Below are positions 44,701 to 56,700 of a stretch of 64,000 nucleotides of DNA, one piece after another. A program made the translations under genes and the position numbers. A model generated the notes under the pieces. The model saw nothing but the letters and a program-made list of their open reading frames with translations. It was not told where the DNA came from and made no database searches. Every line of letters begins with the position of its first letter. Positions within the stretch are counted from its first letter, which is position 1. This DNA is from Siphonodentalium dalli (taxonomy: Eukaryota; Mollusca; Scaphopoda; Gadilida; Siphonodentaliidae), in the NCBI GenBank assembly GCA_032622095.1, contig CP136069.1, forward strand, positions 185,493,122 through 185,557,121, given 5' to 3'.

Positions 44701-47700
44701 TAACAAGCGGTATCAGTACCGCGGTATTGGAGGATACCGCGGTATAGTACCGCGGTATTAACGGGGTGACACCACGTTATTGGTGGTCAATTACTTTAAG
44801 TATAGCGGTAGCTAGTAGTAAATAAAATTAAAGTTATCACCCGGAAAATGGGCGGACCGAACACAAATTCGAACTTGACCTGTATTTTCATGTGGGTAAT
44901 GTATTTTCATGTGGGTGATCCACATACAAAATTTAAAAACAATCAGATAACTAAAACTATAGTTATCACCTGGAAACCAAAATAATCGGCAAATTCCAAG
45001 TCAATAAGGACCATAATTCTGGCAAAAATGGGCAGATGGAATCCAAAATTGAATATGACCTGTATTATAATGTGGGCAATCCACAACAAATATTTGAAAA
45101 CACTTAGATAATTAAAACTAAAGTTATCATCTGGAAACTATCTGGGATGGACAGACATACACTTCTGATTTCTATAGTATCCAATAGGTAGATGTTAAAC
45201 CCACACCTTCAAGCATACTGACTACCACAATCAAAATCACCAATCTGGAACTGAATATACACAGGTCTGTAGACGAAAAGTGAAGATGATGGGAAAGAGA
45301 CGTTATATGGCATAAGACCAGAATCTATCCACAAGTGCTAAATGTCAAAGAACATTGTTACATGTGCTAAACAGGTATAACATACCTATGAGGGGTTTTC
45401 CATCATAAACTAGAACATGGAGTATGAGAATGACCAGATAAGTTACTGTTTTGGTGCCTTGTCACTCAAATTCCTACGTTAATACCACACGGCCACTGAA
45501 GCGAACCCACAAAGGAAGCCCAAATGGCTGCTGCATTCCAACGTCATAATTAGGACACTATTTGCACATTTTAAGGTCTCTGTGTTAGGAATATGGAAGA
45601 TAAAAATAAAGGTTTGGAAAATTTTGGGCCAGGACAGACCTTATCTGATACTCACCAGCATGTTGGTTCTCAAAATCCTTGTGGTGAGTGTTACCTGCGT
45701 TACCAGATATGAAGTGGAGACTGGCTCGTGGATCAACATAATTAAATGCTGTGACCTTATCTTTGTATACCGGCCAGAATCGCTCATAGGAATGTTCGTG
45801 AGCTTCCAACACCAAATCAACACCTTGTGCATGGAACATGTCCTCCAATCTTAGGTGAGAAGGAAGAACAAATTTAAACTAATAGATTCGACGTGCGATT
45901 CAAGATTTTATTAACCATTTCTTTACAAAATACTTGTTGATAAAGAGTTCAATGAAAGGACGCAGACCCCACACCCCCTGATTTTGAGGTGGCTTTTTGG
46001 CTTCTTTTTGTTTTATTAGATTTTTAAAAAATTATTAAAATTGTAAAAATTTGTAAAAAATAACAACAAATGATGAAAAATTGTTAGGCCAATGCATTCT
46101 CTTATATATGCGAGGCGACCTATGGTCGACTCGCATATATAAGAGAATGCATTGGCACAGGGTATATAGGTTGATACAAAAATCGGACCTGGCACTCAAA
46201 GGGTTAAAGAAAAACAATTCAAATTCTGGCAAAATTTGACTCAAACTAGATGATGGCTAAAGTTTGATCAATGTCGGACTCTGAATATATGAGTTATTTT
46301 CACGTAACAAATCATAGCAGATTCATGAAGAGTTCACATTTATGTGCAATCTGTTTCGGAAGAGTACATTCCCCTCGAATTAGGATGTTAACTTTATTGC
46401 TCGTGCCTCCTCCTGGGCTTGCATTCTAATCCATAGAGTTCAGTGTGAGGGCTTCCTTTAGCGGAAAAATATTATTTTTATCAATAGAATTCATTGTTCC
46501 TCAAAGAAAGCCTGATCACAGGAATATCATAAATATCTCCAATGGTAGAGCCATTCCCAACTCCACAAAAATAAAAAAAATAAAACTGAGACATTACAAT
46601 TGGGTACAGCTGGTTATACAGGGTCTGCGCTGTCTTTTTTTTAACCCTTTACCCAACAGAACGGCCCTGTGCCAATGCATTCTCTTATATAAGAGAATGC
46701 ATTGGCACAGGGCATAACTGTAACTATCACAATGTGGTCAAGGAGCCGGTTCCAATGATATCCATATTTGTATGGTTCTATTGAGACAGACCGAAGATAT
46801 TTTAGGCTGTTGAAGCTTTATTTGGCCGGTTTTGGCCGTTTTGTTGGGTAAAGGGTTAAAACATGGCCTGAAATGGGCAAACTTTTTATTACCCCAAATG
46901 GAGACGGAAATCAAATTCAAAAGCACTAAATAGCTCGACAAAATTAGGTGACAAAACAGTATTGCCGATAAAATGGTCTTGAGCACATGGGTTTCGTACA
47001 TAGGAAACATCTTACCATGACAAACCAAATTGAAGTTATGCTTTAACATTTCATTTAACCAGCCTCTTCATTTAATATTGGCTTTAAAAACACTTTGTCA
47101 ACAAGATTTAATCGTGCACTGGTTATGTCATTTTTGTTGATTGAATGGTCTGTAAGATGTAATACGTTAATGCATTGTCCAATAATTGGATATACCAGCG
47201 AACAGCACTACTCAAAGGTATATCAGTTATATAATGTGTTATAAATTGCCTCCCATCTAGTCAGGCATTAACAATAAAAAAACTGGCTTCTCATCTTAAA
47301 GTTTTTAATCCAACACATATATATTGACAGTTATCACCTCACTATCATAAGCAACATGTTTTTTTTATCTTAGCGAAAAGAGTGGTGACAATTACCGTAA
47401 CACCACTTATTAGTTGGTGAATACGGTGACCAGCAACATGGAGCTAAATAAAAGTGGATTTATCATAATACATACCTATGTTCGTATAATAGGAGATTGT
47501 TAAAAGTTGTTTTCATGTTGTTTAAATTTTGGTTTTATCCTGAGTAACAAATAACTTTCAAAAACTTTTAGTCATTAATTGTGAGCTCAGAAAATGAGGA
47601 TTTGGTCCAAGTTTTTTTAATTTGGTCAAAATAAATTTGGCCAAAGTTTTTTTTAATTTGGCCAAAAAGAATTTCATATGGCCAAAATATATTTCAGTCC

Positions 47701-50700
47701 AACATGAACACTGCTGTTATACAATGGGGGCATTCATGCATGGCTAATCCATGCAGGTACATTGTAGAGCAGTAGTAGGCGACAAAAAGTTAACCCCATT
47801 CCTCCAGTGGTTTTAAAAGGCGGGATATATATCAATATAGTTCAGTGCAACAGCCTCCTTCAGCGGAAAATTTATTTTTTAGAAATGGAATTGAGTTTCC
47901 TTTATTCTCGTGGAATAAATTTATCGATGAAATCGTAAAATGCTGTGCACATTCTTATTTCAGGTACGAATTAAGGCAGTGACAAATATGAATGCAAAAA
48001 AATATGTTAAAATATTAGTAGTTATCCCAGAGAATGTTCATAGTTTGTTGAACTTATTATCAGAACATTTCCCACCAATGAATAGGATTCCTTGTGCACT
48101 TTCTACTACCTGTCGTCTGCTTTTATATCTAAACATCCCTACAGATGTATTATAGACCCTTCCAATGCATAATTTTAAAACTGATTGGGAGAATCCATTC
48201 AGTATGGAAAGGGTTAAATTATCTATTATTATAATGCAACTCACCCATGCTTGACAAATCTCTGGAAGTATTTGCCAGCACAGTTATCAGTATTTTTGTT
48301 TGAACAGTAGAATGGTCTGTGTCCGAGAGCAATTATCCACGGTCTGACATCACGATGCTTGTTTGCTTCAATGAGGTCATCTAATAGAAAATAAAACTGC
48401 TTGCATACCATATCCTGGTCAAACACAAAATAGTATTCTGAGTTGTACCTGTAGACAAAAGAATGACCGGAGATGTATTAAAGACATGACATTATCAATT
48501 AGCATTATATTATTTTCAAACGTTGGACTGCCTCCATTTATTTCCATTTACAGATATTTTAATTATAAATATGGTAAGAGAACAAGAAAACTGGTTCATA
48601 AATTAGTGAAAAGAGTCTGGAAAACTCTACAAAATATTTTTCGTAAAAATCTTGTATCTGATGGCAGTTTCAGTTCTTAATCGTTCCTGAAGATACAAGT
48701 GTGTATATTGAAGAGCATCAATATGGGACTTTACATTGAGTAGAATGTGATTGTTCTGACATTTAAATAGTTATGGACATCATTGAAATGAGCTCAAATG
48801 TAGTAAAACCATAATCGCGTAGACTGCTGACTTCAGGGAAAATAATCAATAATATTATTATTCACACAATGTGAATGATCAAGGTACAACACCAGGTTTG
48901 TTCATATGGAGACGAATGTGCTGTTGTGTAAATAAATCCTGGAATATGTGTAAGTTTTACAAGCAAGGAAACATGGAAGATTTTACCATGATTTATCGTT
49001 TTACATGTGAAGGTTGGTGTTGTTGTTGAGATTAGTTAAATATAAATATAAATGTAAATATAATTGTCAATCCAGTCCAATCTTCCTTTATGCAAGAAAC
49101 TCATTAATATAACCCTCATACTTTCCTGTGGTTTGACATAAACTCAGAAGTCATATTATTTTTCGCTCAGATTTAATAACACAGCACAAATTTAAATATG
49201 AGTAAGATAATCTATATAGATCAGTATAGATGTCCAAAAATCACTGTCGAGGAGCGCACTTCGAATTTTGAGAATGACTTTGATTTCATCGCCACCAGTT
49301 TTTGAAGTTTTTCATAAAAAGGTTGTTTCGTGGGAACGTGAATTCATGTATCAAGCTTTAACCCGTTCATGACGGGAGCCGCGCTGGTGCAGCATTAAAG
49401 GTCCTGTGCCCTTTGTTGAAATTACCATGGTGCATTTTGCCAAGCCCTAGCAATGCTTTTGTTCAAACATAACACCAGTATACGAGATAGGTACACAGAC
49501 TGAACGTTATGTCTCTTTTCAGCATGTTGTAAAATTGTTGTTAAAAAACATGGAAAGCGAGATGAAACATAATAAATTCATATAAAATAGCAGATTCATT
49601 ATTTGTTATATCCAATGTTGCTTCCTTCTATAATATTCTATTCGAAATGTGAATGCCCAAGGCAACTTATCTTTGGGAAACCAAACATTTGGAATATTTA
49701 ACAAGGGTTATAACTCAGGCAATATCTGTCAGACCAACCGATATAAAAAACTTGCCCTGTGATTAAACCACATATCATGTTTTTAGTCAATTGAGAAACA
49801 AATACTAAAATGTTGATAGACGGATGAACAGACAGAAGCCTGGTAACACAGGCGGATGAACGGACAGACTGATTATATTAATACTCACGTGACAAAGTGA
49901 ACATTGCCGATATCATAGCTGTACCACAATCTTCCATATTCCATCGGCCATCTGGAGCCAGGCATTGAGAATCTGTTTCTATAAACAATAAACTTGTTGT
50001 GGATTTCTGAAAAATTAACATATTTGTATTAACCATTTTGATACTAAATACTCATTGACGAGTAGTTCCCTTAGGAGATTTTCAGCTAATAAGTTCAACG
50101 AAAGGACAATGACGATAAGTTGTTTGTTGAACTTATCATCTGAACATTTCCCAGCAATTCATAGGAATCCTTTATTTTTTATAACATTTTTATTCAGATC
50201 TCAGAAGATTTTCAATAATTGGTACATAATAGGTACATATAATAAATGGTACATGTTTATATGTACATATTTTAAGTCTCAATGTAAACATTAAAGTGTA
50301 TATGAATATGTTAAATAAATATATACATCTATGGTTTTTGATAATTTTGAGCATTTCTTTAGTTATGCACAAATGCCCAAGCAGACATCTCTAGGGTCCT
50401 GTTGTGACTACCATTGCATCCCCCAAACTGCCAAGGAGCACCAGGAGTCAGAGATGGATATCTATCCGTTGCCACCAACCCCTGCCTGGGTCAGAGCATC
50501 ACCAGTCGTCCGATCCCTCCCAGCCCACGAATGGATATGAATCCTTCTGCTCTTGTATTATCTGTTATTCGGTCGTTGTCTGCTTTTGTTACCTGAACAC
50601 CCCTCCAAATGAATAATAAACTGTTCCAATATATACTTTTATAACTTAAAGTGATGTGAAACAATCAGGTTGGTGATTAAATAGAAATGTAGAATAATCT

Positions 50701-53700
50701 TGCTCAAAGTAGTAAGTTATTTTTAAGCATATAAATTCAAATTTACAACACACATCATCATTCTTATATATCAATTAAATTCAATGACTCTCGGTGGCGA
50801 AATTATTTGCGTCCGTTTATCGCCATTTGTTGCATCCCAAATAAAGATGTAAATATTTACAATTGCGCGTTGTTCGGGCGATGTTTTCTATGGTGTGGTC
50901 GATTTCGTTGAGATTTTCACCGATGTTAGTAGAATTTTACATCCCCCAGTTTGCAGAGCGCCTGAGTACTAACTTATCAGTTCAAAGCACCCGAACAAGT
51001 CCATAATATGTCTTTAATGGGAGAATCCATTCAGTATAGAAATTGTTAAGATATACTCTTCTATGGTTATAATCATTATAATCATTTCTTTACTGAATGG
51101 ATTCTCCCCAAGCCTGAGTACAGCGTGTCTGTAATCTGCAGAATGAGGTCCCCAGAGGGTGAAATTAGTGATGCTATCTCACATAGCAGGCTGGCATCAC
51201 CAAATTCACCCTCTGGGGACCTCATTCTGCTTAGGCTTCATCTTCTCTGGAAAGTTTCTTTATTATAAAAATTTCTACAGAAACTTAGAGTCTATTTCTT
51301 TTTTAATTTAGTTTCTCTATATCCCCAAATTGGCAGAGACACATTACATAATCAAGGTTCCCAATGGGTGTATATCACAATATTCACCCATTTGGGAACT
51401 TCAATATGAGTCTATGTCTCCCATAGCAGATGAGGCCATGCAGAATGAGGTCCCCAGAGGGTGAATTTGGTGATGCTTGCCCGCTATGTGGGATAGCGTC
51501 ACTAAATTCACCCTCTGGGAACCTCATTCTGCAAATGACAGGCACACTAAACTCAGACTTGATTCTCCCATTCAGTTATAAATGCATACAATTAATGGTT
51601 TATTACACATCAAGAGAGTCGTTCAATATTAATGAGCATATGACAGACAACCGTTTGTTGAACTTACTATGTGAACTTTCCCTTAGGTAACTACTTGTCT
51701 ATGAGCATTTAATAAAGCAATAGTTAAAGCAGTCGGCCTGGTTTTGGTTCACAAATAGTTCTATAGTGCTACATTTTTGTATACATGTATATTTCTAATC
51801 TAATTGCAATTCTCATGCTTTGCATTTTGTAAATGGTACAGGGCCTGAAAAAGGCCTAGTGTTTCCTTTGATGGCGCCTACACGGGGCTGAATACCATTT
51901 TCGTATAGATTATTAAATGATGTATTCTTATGAATAGCACACCTTATCTTACTGTTGTTGGTGAGATTATCAATAGCCGACAACAATTATTTGAGAAACA
52001 TACTTATCTGGGAGGGAAGGAAAACTGCAATTATGGTACTCCTCCACATACCTGTATATCATGATTAACAAAATTGGCAAATGATAATAAATCAAACACA
52101 TTTCAAAAAGCGCTATATAATTCACCCTCTGGGGACCTCATTCTGCAAATGACAGACACCCTATTTCAAGGCTTGGCTATATGAACAAAATCATGAATCC
52201 AGTACATGTATGTACCCAAATCATAAGTATTTAAGGTGTTTTCCCAGTGAAATTTATTTCCGATGTTTAGTAATCGTATCTTCAGGAGTGATGATTCATC
52301 TTTTATCTGCAAGACTCACAGGGATTATAAAAAGGCCCCGCAAATTCCAAACACAGGGCTGTTTACGCGCTGTTCTAAATGCCCCATCAAAATAAAAAGC
52401 TTGCATTGAAATTGTTCTTATATGTCAGCCATACTACTTTTCACTCACTTTAAAATTCTTGCACTTATGAATTCATGAAAAATAGTACTGCGTGAACATA
52501 GATATGAGTATGGTACTATTCAAAATGAAATTATCTTAGAATCAGACTCGACCTACCCAGTCTCAGTAAATATCAGACCCACATACATGAGGGTAGCGAC
52601 CCCCTTTTCGGACTTTCCGGACGCTGTCAGGCTAATACGTCGGATATCGGATGCTATCATTGATGACCTCTTTTGATGTTATAATAGAGAATTTAGTTAA
52701 GTTTCATCTGCTAATATATATTTTTGAGTTTGGCATATTTTTTGACACAGTTTTAATAGCTACTTAGCTTTGTGAATGCTATTATCATGGACCTAATAAC
52801 TACTATTAGCAGGTATTGAACAGCTGTGGAAGATTTAGGCAAGATGTGTTTGATTAAAGATACATTATCCTATTTAACACCCCTAAATTACAATTTCTTC
52901 AGCTTCGGGGTGAAAAATATTAGATTTGAGTCGAGGCACCCACCCATCAAAGCCCAGAGTTACATGTATCAGATTTAGAGATTTAAAATCTGTTATTTTT
53001 CACCATCTCGAATATTTGGCAGCCTGGTAAATATTCGACGAATGCCGACCGACATACTCTCGATACCATATTGCGTTGAACATAATGTTGATATATAACA
53101 CTTTTTGGGCAAATTTATACTGTAGTTGACAGTGGTTTGCATTACTTTTTGGCAATTAATCGATTCTGATAACTGACGCAGCATTTCAAGAAATGTTGTT
53201 GTTGTTGGAATCTGGTGATATGGGGACCATTTAATCAGATTGTGTATCTTTAAGTCTGGCCAATTATGGAGCTTACCATTCATAATACTCTATAATCTAT
53301 TTATTACTGGCCAATGGAGTCCAGTTTCAATTTATAATGTCTTGTTTGGCTTTATAACCTCATTATAATTCAATAACATTAGCTAACACTATTCCGGATG
53401 GCGCCTCTCTGTTATGGAGTATTCCGGATATAAGGGTCTGCTTTAAGCTGGATGCCGGATTCAAGGAAAGGGGTTTGCTACCCTCATATATAATAGTGGG
53501 TCTCATTGCCTGCTGTACAGTTTCTATACCATAACCAAACCCAGGGATTCCATACTCAAGCCTGTGTATAGTGTGTCTTGACATTAATTTTGCAGAATGA
53601 GGTGCCCCAGAGAGTGATTAATGAAGCTATCCCACACAGCAGGATAGCATCACAAAATTCACCCTCTGATAACCCCATTCTGCTTAGGCATTAACTGCTA

Positions 53701-56700
53701 TATGGGAGACCTAACTTCAGATTTAAGTTTCCCAGTTGAAGTTGGTGATATTCACCAATTAGCCCAGTTCTGGTTAACCCTTTACCCAACAGAACGGCCC
53801 TGTGCCAATGCATTCTCTTATATATGCGAGTCGACCATAGGTCGCCTCGCATATATAAGAGAATGCATTGGCTTAACACATTAAAAAAAATTTAGGCCAA
53901 TGCATTCTCTTATATATGCGAGGCGACCTATGGTCGACTCGCATATATAAGAGAATGCATTGGCACAGGGCATAACTGTAACTATCACAATGTGGTCAAG
54001 GAGCCGGTTCCAATGATATCCATATTTGTATGGTTCTATTGAGACAGACCGAAGATATTTTAGGCTGTTGAATCTTTATTTGGCCGGTTTTGGCCGGTTT
54101 GTTGGGTAAAGGGTTAAAACACCGACTATATAGCAATGACGCTGTACTGAGTCTTGAGTATTTGGGGGATCCCTATTACCACAAGCAAGCATTACGTCAG
54201 TCTCAACCAATCACAACTTAGTATCAACAAAGCGATGTAGCCATTCAGGCGAGAGATGAAATCTCTATACAGTTGCAGATTTGCCACATAACTAAAAATA
54301 GCGTCAGTTTGAAGCATCGGATAATAATTATATAGGCGATATCGGTCATTGGTAAAGCTATTTATGTGCTGTGGCATCATACTACATGGGTAGCATACGT
54401 TATTTATATCGTCACAGGGCTATTTGGTAATAGGAGACACAGGCATTTTCTCCAGACCAAGTATTACATAGCAATTCGAGTCAGGTTTACCCAGAACTGC
54501 CTAAAGCCATGTGACCTCCATTAGGCATTTTATCATCTGCAAATTTGGGGATATAGAAACTAAACAGAAGGGAAATTGTAGCTAAAACAATGTTAACTTA
54601 AGACTATAGATACTTCACAGAAGATGAGGCCTAAGCAGGATGAGGTCTCCAGAGGGTACATTTGGTGATGCTAGCCCACTGTGTGCCGTAAAGAGACTAC
54701 TGATAGATGACAGTATGAATCTGAGTGTATAATTACAGACTATACTTACCATGGTTACCAGGGAAACCCATGTATGGTGTATGTGCAGCTAACTTACCAT
54801 GGTTACCAGGGAAACCCATGTATGGTGTATGTGCAGCTAACTTACCATGGTTACCAGGGAAACCCATGTATGGTGTATGTGCAGCTAACTTACCATGGTT
54901 ACCAGGGAAACCCATGTATGGTGTATGTGCAGCTAAATTACAATGGTTACCAGGGAAACCCATGTATGGTGTATGTGCAGCTAACTTACCATGGTTACCA
55001 GGGAAACCCATGTATGGTGTATGTGCAGCTAACTTACCATGGTTACCAGGGAAACCCATGTATGGTGTATGTGCAGCTAACTTACAATGGTTACCAGGGA
55101 AACCCATGTATGGTGTATGTGCAGCTAACTTACCATGGTTACCAGGGAAACCCATGTATGGTGTATGTGCAGCTAACTTCTCCAGTTCTTGGAACCATTT
55201 TTCACCTACCTTAGAAAGATAAAAAACATTCCTCAAATTATTAACCCTTTCATGACAGGATCTGCACTGGTGCAGCATTAAAGACCCTATGCCAGTGCAT
55301 TCTCTTATTTAGGCCAATGTATTCTCTTATATATGTGAGCTATGGGAGAACTTGATACTATTTTCAAGGCCGAACTGATGGACTGATTTCTATAGAGAAT
55401 GATTTCGCTAACAAGAGTCACATTGAGTAAGTTTATTCATTCTGCGCCACCTCTGCAGAATGTTTCCCATCACTTTAATCACTTTAAAGGTTTACAAGGT
55501 ACACAATCTTATTCTATGGTCCCCGATTTCTTCAAAAGACTCTTTAGTTATCACAATCAATTAGTTACTAAAAAATAATGCTAACCACTGTCAACTCTAG
55601 AATAAAATAATGCTAAACACTGTCAACTCTAGAATAAAATAATGCTAACCACTGTCAACTCTAGAATAAAATAATGCTAACCACTGTCAACTCTAGAATA
55701 AAAATAATGCTAACCACTGTCAACTCTAGAATAAAATAATGCTAACCACTGTCAACTCTAGAATAAAACAAGTGCACCGCTGGGCGGAGGTAACGCCCCC
55801 GACTGTACAATCAGAGAAACTTTCTGGTTAAGCGCTATAAAAATGCCACATGTTGTTCTATATTAGCTTCAAATTTGGTCTGGTGCCACAAAAATAAAAC
55901 TGAATTTTCTAAAAAAAACCTGAATTTTTTAAGTCGAAAAAGGGTCATAACTCTCACAAAAATTATCCGATTGAACCGAAATTTTACCTTGACCTGTATT
56001 GCGATATTGGTAATACACAAAAAAAAACGGGTTTGCAAATAAACAATCCAAAATCTGGAAACCAAAAAAAGTAGCAGAAAACCTGAATTTTCTAAGTCCA
56101 AAAAGGGGCGTAACTCTGGAAAAAATGGGCGGACGAAACCACGGCTATGGGGAAATCTTGTCCCCCCGGCTGGTCTATTGGCATACCAAAGATCAACTGA
56201 ATTGAATTAGCGAAACCAAAGTTATGAGTTGAAACGCTCGTATGCCACAGAAAACTGAAAATAATGCTAACCACTGTCAACTCTAGAATAAAATAATGCT
56301 AACCACTGTCAACTCTAGAATAAAATAATGCTAACCACTGTCAACTCTAGAATAAAAATAATGCTAACCACTGTCAACTCTAGAATAAAATAATGCTAAC
56401 CACTGTCAACTCTAGAATAAAATAATGCTAACCACTGTCAACTCTAGAATAAAAATAATGCTAACCACTGTCAACTCTAGAATAAAAAATAATGCTAACC
56501 ACTGTCAACTCTAGAATAAAATAATGCTAACCACTGTCAACTCTAGAATAAAAAATAATGCTAACCACTGTCAACTCTAGAATAAAATAATGCTAACCAC
56601 TGTCAACTCTAGAATAAAAAATAATGCTAACCACTGTCAACTCTAGAATAAAAATAATGCTAACCACTGTCAACTCTAGAATAAAATTTCAAAAACAAGT

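Noticed and set aside
49889-49982. Shorter form of phosphatase exon 5 starting after TTGTTTATAG
   Set aside because: It would join out of frame with exon 4. The upstream acceptor at 50,007 restores GNHE and the frame.
54725-55222. 165-codon plus-strand ORF of repeated LPWLPGKPMYGVCAAN units, and a 146-codon ORF in another frame
   Set aside because: Both are by-products of the 48-bp array. The minus strand carries the phosphatase exon with matching splice sites and family motifs.
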